Of a stretch of 64,000 nt of DNA, positions 45,067 through 53,892 are shown in pieces; position 1 is the stretch's first letter, and each line of letters begins with the position of its first letter. A model generated the notes under the pieces. The model was not told the DNA's origin, ran no database searches, and saw only the letters and a list, made by a program, of their open reading frames with translations. Source of the DNA: Labedaea rhizosphaerae (GTDB lineage Bacteria > Actinomycetota > Actinomycetes > Mycobacteriales > Pseudonocardiaceae); contig NZ_SNXZ01000011.1 of NCBI RefSeq assembly GCF_004362825.1, positions 93,355 through 157,354 on the forward strand, written 5' to 3'. Position numbers and translations under genes: made by a program.

Positions 45067-45912
45067 TCAGATCCGGTCGGCGGCGATGAGCAGGTAGTGG
45101 AAGCTGCCCTCCTTGTACGCGGTCAGGAACGGCTCCTCCACGCCGCTGGCCACCGACGACTTCGCCCGCAGCTCCCAGTACGGGATGGTCGCCGCGGTCA
45201 GGTCGACCACGTTGATGGGCACGAAACCGTTGGCGGCCAACGCCTTGAAGTACTCGCTGCGCGGGTGGATGTTGCAGATGTAGTGCTGGTCGATCTGGCT
45301 GACCGCGCGCGACCGGCCGCCGGTCACGTCGTTGTAGCAGCCGGTGATGCACACGTACCGCCCGCCGAGCGGGATCAACCGGGCGAACTCGGCGAAGAGC
45401 TGGTGCAGGTCCACGTACATCGTCGTCTCGTTGGTCCAGATCCCGCGCATGGCACCGGTCTCGAACCCGGTGTCCAGCATGTTCTTGAAGTGGAACCGGA
45501 CCCGGTCGGCGACACCGCGTTGCCGTGCCTGCTCGTTGGCGAACCGGACCTGCTCCTCGGAGATCGTCACGCCGTCGACCCGGCAGCCGAAGCGCTGGTT
45601 GGCCATGAAGCTGGTGCCGCCGCGCCCGGACCCGCCGTCCATCAGCCGATCGGTCGCCTCGATCGCGCCGAGGTGGTCGAGCAGCACGTCGGCCTGCGCC
45701 GTTTCGAGGCGGTGCATTTCCTCGATGACCGCGTCCTCGCCCGCGTCCAGCACCGCCGGATCGTATTCACCGATGCCGTAATGGTGGTGGTAAAGGCCGT
45801 CGACCTCACCCAATCGCATGTTGACCGGGGCCTTCTCGTTGTTCCAGTACGACGCGACCGACTGCTGGTAGTCGGTGCGCAGCACCGGTTTCTGCTGGCT
45901 TGCGGTGGTCAT
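45067..45912 (-). CDS. gppmt: Geranyl diphosphate 2-C-methyltransferase
   Basis: 281 residues with SAM motif LMDGGSGRGGTSFM and the family-specific segments VNMRLGEVDGLYHHHYGIG and TNETTMYVDLHQLF. This enzyme methylates geranyl diphosphate to 2-methylgeranyl diphosphate, the substrate of the MIB synthase encoded next. ATG start. Together with the synthase it defines a 2-methylisoborneol (earthy odour) cluster. Confidence 0.93.
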   Translation of the reverse strand: MTTASQQKPVLRTDYQQSVASYWNNEKAPVNMRLGEVDGLYHHHYGIGEYDPAVLDAGEDAVIEEMHRLETAQADVLLDHLGAIEATDRLMDGGSGRGGTSFMANQRFGCRVDGVTISEEQVRFANEQARQRGVADRVRFHFKNMLDTGFETGAMRGIWTNETTMYVDLHQLFAEFARLIPLGGRYVCITGCYNDVTGGRSRAVSQIDQHYICNIHPRSEYFKALAANGFVPINVVDLTAATIPYWELRAKSSVASGVEEPFLTAYKEGSFHYLLIAADRI

Positions 45913-46034
45913 CCTGCGGGCTCCTCAAGTGGTGCGATCGACGTTCGGCGAATGGCCGTCATCGAGCCTGGCAGTTCTCGTCGGCGCCGGGCAATACTGC
46001 GCAAGAGCGATCAACCGGGACACAAATGGGTGAC

Positions 46035-46610
46035 TCATTGCGGCAAGGATTCACCGCTCACCCTCGGATATCGCGCGGCCGCCGCGACCTGCAGAACCCC
46101 CGGCAGCCACGGCGTGTACGAATCCGGATCGCGGGCCAGATCACTCTGCAGGAGCGCCGAATCCGTCCACCAAATGGACGCCACTTCCACCGGATCGGGT
46201 GTCGGCAGCGAGCCGGTGAGCACACCCACGAGGACGTGGTCCCATTCGTGTTCGACCCGTCCGGTCGCTTCGTCGACGGCCCGGTACCGGTGCACGCCGA
46301 CCTCTACCAACGTCGGCGTGTCGTCGCGGTCCATCCCGAGTTCCTCGGTGAGGCGCACGCATGCCGCTTCGGCCACGGCTTGCCCGGGTTCGGGGTGACC
46401 GCAACAGGTGTTGGACCACAACAGGGGAAAACGGGTCTTGACGGCCGCGCGTTGCTGGAGCAGAACGCGGCCGTCCGGGTGGTAGAGCAGGACGGAAAAG
46501 GCGCGGTGCCGGCGTCCTGGGGCGGTGTGCGCCTCGGCAACCGTGCACGCACCCGCGGCGGCGCCGGTGTCGTCGACGAGTTCGACGAACAACCGTTCGC
46601 GGTCGGTCAT
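46035..46610 (-). CDS. idi: Isopentenyl-diphosphate delta-isomerase (type I, Nudix)
   Basis: 191 residues with the IDI signature TRFPLLWSNTCCGHP (catalytic Cys at about 69-70) and HEWDHVLVGV near 120. It interconverts IPP and DMAPP and so supplies geranyl diphosphate. It lies 122 bases upstream of the methyltransferase in the same direction, an unusual dedicated precursor gene for a 2-MIB cluster. Whether it is co-transcribed with it is inferred from orientation. Confidence 0.92.
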   Translation of the reverse strand: MTDRERLFVELVDDTGAAAGACTVAEAHTAPGRRHRAFSVLLYHPDGRVLLQQRAAVKTRFPLLWSNTCCGHPEPGQAVAEAACVRLTEELGMDRDDTPTLVEVGVHRYRAVDEATGRVEHEWDHVLVGVLTGSLPTPDPVEVASIWWTDSALLQSDLARDPDSYTPWLPGVLQVAAAARYPRVSGESLPQ

Positions 46611-46881
46611 GCCGTCGAGCCTGGCAGGCTCGCGCGCACGGACACCATCCGCCACCAGGGGCGCCGCCCATCCCCAATGGGTGATCCGAGCGAGGTTTCC
46701 GGTGTCTCGGCGTGACAATCCGCGCAAATAGGTGACACCATTTCTTGATCCGCCCCCGTCGCATGCGGATTGGGCACCGCAATCTGCACCGGATCGTTCC
46801 TGATGGGGCACACCGCGACAAACCTTCTGAGCTGATAATTGCTGGTCTGCGCATTTCACGGTCGCGAAGGGGATGAGCGGT
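46611..46881. other. Divergent intergenic region between idi and the repeat-protein gene
   Basis: A 271-base gap, AT-richer than the flanks, including CTGATAATTGC near 46831. It must hold the promoters for the leftward 2-MIB genes and the rightward repeat-protein gene. No convincing small gene or strong hairpin was seen. Confidence 0.4.
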
Positions 46882-47835
46882 ATGGAGGACGCGGAGAGCG
46901 TGGTCGTGTCGGTCCGCCACGTGGTGGAGACCGGACGGGCCGAGGAGTGGTTCGCCGCCGTGTGCGACGCCTTCGACTGGTGCGGCGGGGATTGGGCGGT
47001 GTTGAAGGGTTTGCTGGCGACCGCGGCGGGGGAGCGGTCGTTCGGCAGCGAGGTCGCCGAGACCTTCGTGGAGTTCGTCGAGCAGCACGTGGCGGATCCG
47101 ATGGGTGTGCTCACGCAGCTGTGCGAGCGGCGGGAGGAGTTGCCGCGGTGGTACGCGGAATTGGTCGGGCGGCTGGATCAGGAGGCACCCGCCGAGCACC
47201 TCGAGGAATGGGACGACGTGACCGCCGCGCAGTGGTACACGCACCTGACGACGTCGAACGACTGGGCGGGCTGGGCCGGTGGCGGCGCGGCGGAGTGGGC
47301 GGAGTTCAAGGAGTGGTTCCTGTACTTCGCCGAGCAGCAGCAGGTCCGGGACTACGCCTCGTTGTTGCTGGCGCGGGTGGAGCGCGACGCGGGCGGGTAC
47401 ACGGCCGGGTTCGCCAACCTCGGCATCGAAACCGCCGCGTCGGCACCCGAACCGGAGGTCGCGGCGGGTTGGGGTGAGCGGACCGCCGCCCGGTACGCGG
47501 AACTTACCAGCGGCAAGGGCTGGGGCGGGTGGACCGGCGAGGACGAGCACTGGGACCTGTTCACCCAGTGGTTCCTCTACTACGCCGCCGAAGACGGCGA
47601 CCACGACGATGCCGCCGCCTTCCTCGCTGCCGTCGAAGCCAGCGCGGACAAGGTCAACGCCTTCGCCGAGTTCGGCATCGCGGTCGCCCCTCGGCCGGCC
47701 GCGGCGCCGGGCGAGGCGACCGCCGCTTCCCCGGTCAGTGCCGAGGAACTCGCGCAGTTCGGGATCACCGAGGCCGACCTGGCCGCGGCCGACCGGGGGT
47801 TCGAGGCCCTGCTGGGCGGCCCCTCGACCGAGTAG
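46882..47835 (+). CDS. Protein with two tandem helical repeats, unknown function
   Basis: 317 residues, acidic and Trp-rich. Two similar units of about 75 residues: the first around WYTHLTTSNDWAGWAG, continuing with EWFLYFAEQQ; the second around RYAELTSGKGWGGWTG, continuing with QWFLYYAAED. Both end with an FxNLGI/FAEFGI-like segment. No family recognised. The ATG at 46882 has AAGGGG about 9 bases before it and is preferred to an ATG at 46873. The next gene follows 15 bases later, so the two are likely one unit. Confidence 0.65.
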   Translation: MEDAESVVVSVRHVVETGRAEEWFAAVCDAFDWCGGDWAVLKGLLATAAGERSFGSEVAETFVEFVEQHVADPMGVLTQLCERREELPRWYAELVGRLDQEAPAEHLEEWDDVTAAQWYTHLTTSNDWAGWAGGGAAEWAEFKEWFLYFAEQQQVRDYASLLLARVERDAGGYTAGFANLGIETAASAPEPEVAAGWGERTAARYAELTSGKGWGGWTGEDEHWDLFTQWFLYYAAEDGDHDDAAAFLAAVEASADKVNAFAEFGIAVAPRPAAAPGEATAASPVSAEELAQFGITEADLAAADRGFEALLGGPSTE

Positions 47836-47850
47836 ATTGCGAGCGATCAA

Positions 47851-49239
47851 ATGGAAGAAAAGAAGCTGTACTCGACCCGGGTGGACGAACAGAAGCTCGT
47901 CACGTGGGACGGTGACCAATACGGGGTCATCATGTCCGAGCTGAGCCATTCCGAGCAAGGTGGGGAGCCGGTCTACTACCTCATAAAGACCTTTGGCAGG
48001 GGCACGGCCAAGGTACCTGTACGCGACGTCAAGTTCATCGCGGACGATGACTTCGAGCAGAAGCGCCGCGCTGAGGAGTTTCGCGACAACAACAAGCCGA
48101 AGAAGCCCCCGGCCAAGAAGGCAGCGAAACCGCGACCGGTAGCGCCCGAGGGGATCGATCTCGCCAAGTACCTCGCGGGCATCGAGGTCGGCAAGCACGA
48201 CACGGCGCTGTCCTACATCACGGCGGTCGTGGTGCGGGCCCGCGCCGAATCCGGCGCCAAATTCTCCGCGGAGAACGTGGGAATACTCTTCGACCAGTAC
48301 GTCGCGTGGGCGAACGGGAACGACAAGCCGATCGCGGGAATCGATCCGACGAACCTCTTGGCCAGGATCGAGGGCGAGCTGTACCACATCGAAGGCGACA
48401 CGATGCACAAGCACAGCCCGTTCGGCAGCGCCGAAAAAGAAGCGGACGCCCTGGATTCGGGGTTCCTCAAAGCGAGCTCGGTCGCCAAGGCCGTCGAAGC
48501 GCAGTACGTGGGCCGGTACGCCTACCACACCACGTCATTCACCAACCTGTACCTGATCGCGCGCAACGGCCTGCGGCGTGACTTCGGCGGTACGCCCGGC
48601 GGATCCTGCTACCTGGCCGAAAACGCCGCGCAACGGGACAACTCCATCCAGCACTCGAAGGACGTGATCGCGGCCGGCCTCACCCGCCAGGTCATGAACA
48701 CGTATGGCAACCAGCGCGAAAACCGCGCCGACGAGGTCGTCGACGACGACGCGCTGGCCCGGCGGAGGAACCGGCGCGCGCCGCAAGCCGACCTGGACGA
48801 GCGCGGCGTGCTCCTCCGGTTCAAGATCAAGGCAACGCACCTCTGGGTGGCCGACCCACAGGACGGCCGTGCGGTGCTCCTCAAGAACAGCGACGTCCCC
48901 GCGGCCGAGCTCGAGTGCCTCACCGAGGACGGCTGGGTCGGGTTGGGCCAGCTCTCGGCGCTCGGGGAGGCGTTGGGCTACGGGCAACAGCCGGACGGCG
49001 GCGAGGAGTTCCAGGTCTTCCTTCGCCAGTCCGAACGGGTGCTGTGGCGGCTGGACAACGTGCCCACCGACAACGACATCCTGGAAGGGCGGGCTTTCAT
49101 CAAGCGAGGCATGGCGCTGGGCGGCAAGTTCGCCACCAGCGAGGCGGCGCAGGCGCAGCTCCAGGTGATCATCAACCAGCTCACCGACCGGCTCTCGCGG
49201 TTGCCGGACCCGGATCGCGCCACGAACGAGAAGGACTGA
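47851..49239 (+). CDS. Protein with a possible ADP-ribosyltransferase-like segment
   Basis: 462 residues of unknown family. The N terminus is an SH3-like beta region, then a Lys/Pro-rich linker (about 82-98: KPKKPPAKKAAKPRP). Residues 222-257 carry YAYHTTSFTNLYLIARNGL followed by CYLAE, resembling the H...Y arrangement of ADP-ribosyltransferase or Tpt1/KptA-like folds (H226 and Y254 candidates). A third acidic residue is not clear. It follows the repeat protein gene by 15 bases and converges on the MoxR-VWA operon. The ART idea is inference only. Confidence 0.55.
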   Translation: MEEKKLYSTRVDEQKLVTWDGDQYGVIMSELSHSEQGGEPVYYLIKTFGRGTAKVPVRDVKFIADDDFEQKRRAEEFRDNNKPKKPPAKKAAKPRPVAPEGIDLAKYLAGIEVGKHDTALSYITAVVVRARAESGAKFSAENVGILFDQYVAWANGNDKPIAGIDPTNLLARIEGELYHIEGDTMHKHSPFGSAEKEADALDSGFLKASSVAKAVEAQYVGRYAYHTTSFTNLYLIARNGLRRDFGGTPGGSCYLAENAAQRDNSIQHSKDVIAAGLTRQVMNTYGNQRENRADEVVDDDALARRRNRRAPQADLDERGVLLRFKIKATHLWVADPQDGRAVLLKNSDVPAAELECLTEDGWVGLGQLSALGEALGYGQQPDGGEEFQVFLRQSERVLWRLDNVPTDNDILEGRAFIKRGMALGGKFATSEAAQAQLQVIINQLTDRLSRLPDPDRATNEKD

Positions 49240-49248
49240 GCGGCGCGG

Positions 49249-50628
49249 TCAGTCGACGAGCGCGCCCAGCAGGTCGCTGGTGTAGCGCTGGGGTTTGGCG
49301 TCGCCGGCGAGGTCGGCGACGACCACGCGCAGCGGTACATCCCCGAGCAGGCTGCGGACGGCGGCGGCCGCCGGAGGGGCGTCGACCTGGTGGAGGGTCA
49401 AGGTCACGGAGCTGTCGGCGTCCTGGTGCAGTTGCCACGCCGCGAGCCCCAGCGGGGACAGCACGTGGGTCAGTTCGATCGAGTTGACCCACGAGCTGTC
49501 GTGCGCGCGGAACCGCACCGGGTCGCGGCCCTCCAGGTCGACCAGCACCAGCCCGTCGTCGCGCTCTTCCAACGCGGCCTGGTCGCCGGTGCGGTAGCGC
49601 AGCAACGGCAGCAGCGGGTTCTCGTCGCAGGTCACGACGATCTCGCCGCGCACGCCCGGCGGGCACGGGTTCCCTTCCGCATCAAGGATTTCCACGTACA
49701 GGCGGCGCGGCAGCAGGCGGTGGTCCCCGGAGTCGGCACGCCACGCGATCAGCCCGGCCTCGGTGATGCCGTACACGTCGACCACCGGGCAGCCGAATCG
49801 TGTGGCCAACCGGTCGGCGAGGCCCCTGCCGAGGCCCATCGCGCCCGACACGACGGCTCGCGGCCGGTGCGTCAACGGCAGCTCGGCCAAGCGAGCCAAC
49901 GAGATCGGGTTGCCGCTGACGACCTGCGGCGCGCAATCGTCGAGGAACGCGACCACGTCGCCGGGTGTGCGCCAGCCCGGCTCGTGCAGGTTCACCTTCA
50001 GCAGGCCCGCACCGCCGAGGTAGGCCGACGCGGAGGCGAACTGGTAGGCCACCGGCTGGTGGTAGACGTTCACCAGCGCGACTTCGCCGGAACCGTCGAA
50101 CGCCACACCGAGCTGAGCCAGGACGTGTTGCAGCACCGGCAGATCGAGCGCGCAGAACTCGGGCGTCATCGGCACGGTCGCGGCCGGCCCGCGCGAACCC
50201 GAGGTCCGGTACACGATCAGGTCCGACAGGCCGGCGTCGTCCGGGACGTGTTCGTCCACTCTGGACAGCAGGTCGTTTCGGGTCATTGGCGTGAGCTCGG
50301 CGAACGAACGGGGCCGGGCGCGCCGGTAGCGTGGCACGGTCTCGTGCACCCGCTCGACCAACTCGCCCACCCACGCGGGCGGCTCGCCCGGGTGCCACGA
50401 CACCGGGTCGGCGAGCCGGGCGCGGTAGTCGAGCAGCGAAGCGACCGCGGCGGGGGAGAGCCGATCACCGCACTCGTGGTTGTACCGCGGCGCACGGGGA
50501 TGCGTGCGCAGCCGCTCGATCCTCGCGCGTGCGGCCGGGTCCAGCGCCGGCCAGCGTTCGGCGTCGGTGAGAGCGGTCGCCGCCATCGGCTGGTAGTCGG
50601 GTACGGGGTAGTCGGGTCGCATGATCAC
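49249..50628 (-). CDS. Adenylate-forming enzyme (phenylacetate-CoA ligase/CapK-like)
   Basis: 459 residues. ANL-superfamily motifs are visible: YRTSGSRGPAATVPMT (P-loop), VYGITEAGLIAW (adenine-binding region) and LLRYRTGDQA, followed by a small C-terminal domain. These enzymes activate a carboxylate as an acyl-adenylate, sometimes passing it to CoA. The substrate is unknown. It is the last gene of a five-gene operon; the GTG at 50628 overlaps the previous stop by GTGA. An ATG at 50622 is an alternative start. Confidence 0.75.
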   Translation of the reverse strand: MIMRPDYPVPDYQPMAATALTDAERWPALDPAARARIERLRTHPRAPRYNHECGDRLSPAAVASLLDYRARLADPVSWHPGEPPAWVGELVERVHETVPRYRRARPRSFAELTPMTRNDLLSRVDEHVPDDAGLSDLIVYRTSGSRGPAATVPMTPEFCALDLPVLQHVLAQLGVAFDGSGEVALVNVYHQPVAYQFASASAYLGGAGLLKVNLHEPGWRTPGDVVAFLDDCAPQVVSGNPISLARLAELPLTHRPRAVVSGAMGLGRGLADRLATRFGCPVVDVYGITEAGLIAWRADSGDHRLLPRRLYVEILDAEGNPCPPGVRGEIVVTCDENPLLPLLRYRTGDQAALEERDDGLVLVDLEGRDPVRFRAHDSSWVNSIELTHVLSPLGLAAWQLHQDADSSVTLTLHQVDAPPAAAAVRSLLGDVPLRVVVADLAGDAKPQRYTSDLLGALVD

Positions 50629-51170
50629 ACCTGGGTGTAGCGGGCCGCGGCCTCTCTGGCGCGCTTCTCTTCCATGGCCTTGCGCACGGCCGCCGCCCGT
50701 TCCTCGGCCGCCTGAGCGGCCCGCAGCACCTCGGCCCGGCGCACACTGTCCACAGTGGCCAGACGGTCGGCCGCCTCGGGCGGGTTCTCGCCGTCGGGCG
50801 GCACACCGAGGTCGCGCAACGCGAGCCGGGCCAGTTCCTCGCGCCGGTCGGGGTCCGCGGCGACCGACGACGCCCGCACCACCTGCGCGAGCGCGGGCAC
50901 GGTCTCGGCCAGCAGGTGCCGGATGCCCCGCACCGGGTCCGGACTGGCCGCCAGCAGCCGGTCGTCGAAGACCACCCAGCACGCCAGCAACGCCAATGCC
51001 CGCTCGTTGTCGGTGTAGGCGTCGAGGTCCGCGAGCCACGCCGGGTCGACCGTGCCGGACGCGTGCAGCAGCACGTCACCCGCGACGGCGACCAGCGCGG
51101 TCGCGTCGTCGGCGAACTCCTTCGGCGTGTCGGCCAGGCGCCGGGTCAACGCGGTGACTGAGATGCTCAC
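50625..51170 (-). CDS. Small helical protein of the MoxR-VWA operon
   Basis: 181 residues, predicted helical throughout, with a charged Lys/Glu/Ala C-terminal helix (residues 145-178, EERAAAVRKAMEEKRAREAA). No domain recognised. It is joined by GTGA overlaps to the VWA gene upstream and the ANL gene downstream, so it is likely made in step with them. Confidence 0.7.
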   Translation of the reverse strand: MSISVTALTRRLADTPKEFADDATALVAVAGDVLLHASGTVDPAWLADLDAYTDNERALALLACWVVFDDRLLAASPDPVRGIRHLLAETVPALAQVVRASSVAADPDRREELARLALRDLGVPPDGENPPEAADRLATVDSVRRAEVLRAAQAAEERAAAVRKAMEEKRAREAAARYTQV

Positions 51171-52891
51171 ACGGTGCTCCGCTCGTAGTGGCGCTTGCTG
51201 AACGCGGCGGCGAACTCGACGAGGTCGGCCCAGTCGGTGACCCGGTGCAGGTCCCAGCCCGGCGACAGGGCCTCGATCCGGCTCTTCTCGCCGTCGCCGA
51301 ACAGGTTCAGCACCAGCGTGCCGCCCGCGCCGGCCGCGGCCAGCGCCGTGGCCGCCACCTCACGCCCGGGCGTGCCCCGCTCGTCGTCGGGCTCGAACAT
51401 CGTGTCCACGCCGTTGTCGGAGATCACGACGATGTGGGTGGGCCGTTCCGCGCGCCTGCCGTCGGCGTAGGTGTCGCGCAGCACGTGCAGCGGGAACGCC
51501 GTGCCCATCCCGAAGTACCCGGTCAGGACGTTGAGCACCGCGGTCTCGTCACGCACGAACCCGTCCGTGCGCAGCACGTCGTTCTTGCCCGACCACAAGG
51601 TCGCCTGCACGTGGGCGCCGACCCGCATCGCCGAGAGCGCGAGGATCGCGCCCGCCAGCGTGAGGTAGGAGGTGAGCGAGCGCGGGTCCGGCATGGAGCC
51701 GGACGAGTCGACGTAGAGGTCGAGGTCGACCGGTCTGGTCCTGGGCGGCTCGTCGTCGGCCTGGCCACGCAGTTGCCGCATCGTGGTCACACCCGGGACG
51801 ATCGTCGGGGACCGCAACGCGGTGGCCAGCCAGTCCACGTCCTCGAGCGGTTCGCCGACGTCCCACTGCGCGTGGCCCTCGGGCAGCAGGTCGCCGGGCG
51901 CCCGCTTGGTGCGCACCGGGAAGCGCACCAGGTGCGGGGTCGCGCGTTCGCGGTAGTAGCGCGCGGCGATCTGCTCGTCGGTGAGCGTCAAACCCAGCTG
52001 CCGCAACAGTTCACCGTACTCGAACGGCTCCCGGTGCTGTCCCTCGCCGCCCCGGGCCGAGTCCTCTTCGGACGGAGGCTCGGTCGTCGGCTCGGCCAGG
52101 TCGTTGACCCGCGGGTCGAGCGCCGGGTGCACGATCGGGTCGGTCTCGGCGCCGGTGAGGCCAGGTACCGGGGCGCCGTCGGCAACCTCGGTGACGCACA
52201 CCCGCAGCCGTGCGGCCGCGGCGGCGGCTTCGCTGTCCTCGCTGAGGTAGCGGTAGCACAGCACGGCGAAGCCACCCGCGCCGGCGAGCCAGTCCGCCGC
52301 GTACACGCGGGCCAGGCGCGCGGCGAGTTGCGCGTCGCCTTCGGTCGCGGCGGGAACGCCGCCCGGTGCGAGCGTGCCCGCCTGCTGCGCCCACAGGATC
52401 TCGCAGGTGCGCATGAAGAACGTCCACAGTGCACTCTTCGCGGTGGCCTTGCCGGTGAGCCTGCGGTAGACCTCGGCCATCCGCAAACCTTTGCCCCGCT
52501 GCAACCGGTTGTTGATCAACAGGTCGGCGTAGAGGTTCGCGATCATCGGTGCGTGCTGTTCGAAGCCCGGCAGGGCCTGGCGCACCCGGGAGAGCAGCCG
52601 CCCGCCGTCGGCGAGGTCGGCCGGGCAGAGCACGTGGTGGCCGACCTCGTGGGCCAGCACCTCGACCGGCAGGTCGGTCAGGCCCAGCTCCACCACCTGC
52701 TGCAGGTCGAGCACCACGGACCGGTCGCCGAGCCGGAACATCGCGAAGCTCCCGGTCAGCCCCTCGCGCGCGGCCTGCCTGCTGGAGCGGCACAACAGCG
52801 GGTCGTGCACGACGATGAACCGGCCCCACGCCCGCAGCGCCTCCGGCCAGCGCGCCTGCCAGGCGGTGGCCAGCTCCGCCAGGCTGGTCAC
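51167..52891 (-). CDS. Metallopeptidase-like and VWA-domain protein
   Basis: 574 residues. The N-terminal half contains a zinc-protease motif HEVGH at 81-85, and the C-terminal half a VWA domain whose MIDAS is DSSGS at 395-399. An acidic, low-complexity linker is between (about 265-290). This combination occurs with MoxR ATPases in bacterial genomes. GTG start overlapping the upstream gene by GTGA. The protease activity and target are unknown. Confidence 0.82.
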   Translation of the reverse strand: MTSLAELATAWQARWPEALRAWGRFIVVHDPLLCRSSRQAAREGLTGSFAMFRLGDRSVVLDLQQVVELGLTDLPVEVLAHEVGHHVLCPADLADGGRLLSRVRQALPGFEQHAPMIANLYADLLINNRLQRGKGLRMAEVYRRLTGKATAKSALWTFFMRTCEILWAQQAGTLAPGGVPAATEGDAQLAARLARVYAADWLAGAGGFAVLCYRYLSEDSEAAAAAARLRVCVTEVADGAPVPGLTGAETDPIVHPALDPRVNDLAEPTTEPPSEEDSARGGEGQHREPFEYGELLRQLGLTLTDEQIAARYYRERATPHLVRFPVRTKRAPGDLLPEGHAQWDVGEPLEDVDWLATALRSPTIVPGVTTMRQLRGQADDEPPRTRPVDLDLYVDSSGSMPDPRSLTSYLTLAGAILALSAMRVGAHVQATLWSGKNDVLRTDGFVRDETAVLNVLTGYFGMGTAFPLHVLRDTYADGRRAERPTHIVVISDNGVDTMFEPDDERGTPGREVAATALAAAGAGGTLVLNLFGDGEKSRIEALSPGWDLHRVTDWADLVEFAAAFSKRHYERSTV

Positions 52892-53892
52892 GCCGCCGTC
52901 CGCGCGACGAAGAGCACCGAGTGGGTGAAGCGGGTGGTGGCGGCCAGCGTGTCACCCGCGGCGCACCAGCTCGTCGGCTCGGCGAGTTCCGCGACGTCCA
53001 GCGGGGTGCCGCGGCCCTCGGCGACCTGGCCGTCCTTCAGCCACAGGATCGACTCCGCCGACTCGGCCGATCCGGCGCCGGGATCCGTGGCGACCCTGGT
53101 GACCGCCGCGCCGAACCGGTCGGCGTGCAGCTGCCAGCACCCGGCACCGTCGCTCGCGTACCACTGGCCGTCCACATGCGACACCGTGGGCGGGGCGGCG
53201 AACGCGCCGCCGAAGCCGCGGAACCCGCCGACCCGGCGCACCACGAGCAGCCGCACCGGCTGCCCGGCAGCGGCTGGGTTCAGCCACGGGTCGGCACGCA
53301 GGCGGTCGAGCACGTCGTCAGGCAGCGGGCCGTTGGCGCCCAACGCGATCGCCAGCACCGCGGGGTCGAGCCGCGCGGCCACGTCCAGGGCAGACGAGCG
53401 TAGCCGGGCCAGCCCGCACCGCCACGCCACGACCACGCCGGCGTCCAGCAGTTCGGGCACCGACGTCACCTCGGCCGCCGCCGCGAGCACCGCCTGCACC
53501 CACAGATCCGGGTGGCCGGTGTCGGCGTCGTGCAAGTGGTGCAACGCGTTCAGCACGGCGCTCGTCACCCGGCGCGGCTGCTCGGCGACGAACCGGCCCA
53601 AGGCGGGCAGCGCCCAGCCGAACCCCAGCGACACCTCGGGTGCGGGTGGGCGTCCGGCGGCGCCGAGCTTCCCGCGTCCCGCGAGCGCGTAGGACAAGTC
53701 CACCACCGCATCCGTGACGGCGAGCGGATCCCCACCCGCCGCGGTGGCGGCATCCACGACCGGACCGGCGAAGGTCCGCAGGTGACCGAGCATCGCCTCG
53801 GCGTCCAGCTGCCGCGCGGTCAGCCGGGCCTGGCGGAACTGCGCGTTGTAGCGCTCGCGGTGCTCGGCGAGCGCCTGGTGGAAGGCGCTCAC
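52888..53892 (-). CDS. Helical protein between MoxR and VWA genes, unknown function
   Basis: 334 residues. The first two-thirds are alpha-helical (for example RYNAQFRQARLTARQLDAEA, then VTSAVLNALHHLHD), with a HEAT-like impression; the C-terminal part is a beta-rich region (GQWYASDGAGCWQLHADRFG). No domain named. GTG start inside the end of the MoxR gene (GTGA overlap), and it overlaps the VWA gene by another GTGA. Confidence 0.72.
   Translation of the reverse strand: MSAFHQALAEHRERYNAQFRQARLTARQLDAEAMLGHLRTFAGPVVDAATAAGGDPLAVTDAVVDLSYALAGRGKLGAAGRPPAPEVSLGFGWALPALGRFVAEQPRRVTSAVLNALHHLHDADTGHPDLWVQAVLAAAAEVTSVPELLDAGVVVAWRCGLARLRSSALDVAARLDPAVLAIALGANGPLPDDVLDRLRADPWLNPAAAGQPVRLLVVRRVGGFRGFGGAFAAPPTVSHVDGQWYASDGAGCWQLHADRFGAAVTRVATDPGAGSAESAESILWLKDGQVAEGRGTPLDVAELAEPTSWCAAGDTLAATTRFTHSVLFVARTAA

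Noticed and set aside
46873..46881. First ATG of the repeat-protein gene
   Set aside because: The ribosome-like AAGGGG touches it directly; the ATG at 46882 has proper spacing.
46141..48528. 795-codon open frame on the minus strand
   Set aside because: Overlaps idi and the two unknown plus-strand genes; shows no coding features, whereas the plus-strand frames have clear repeats and ribosome sites.
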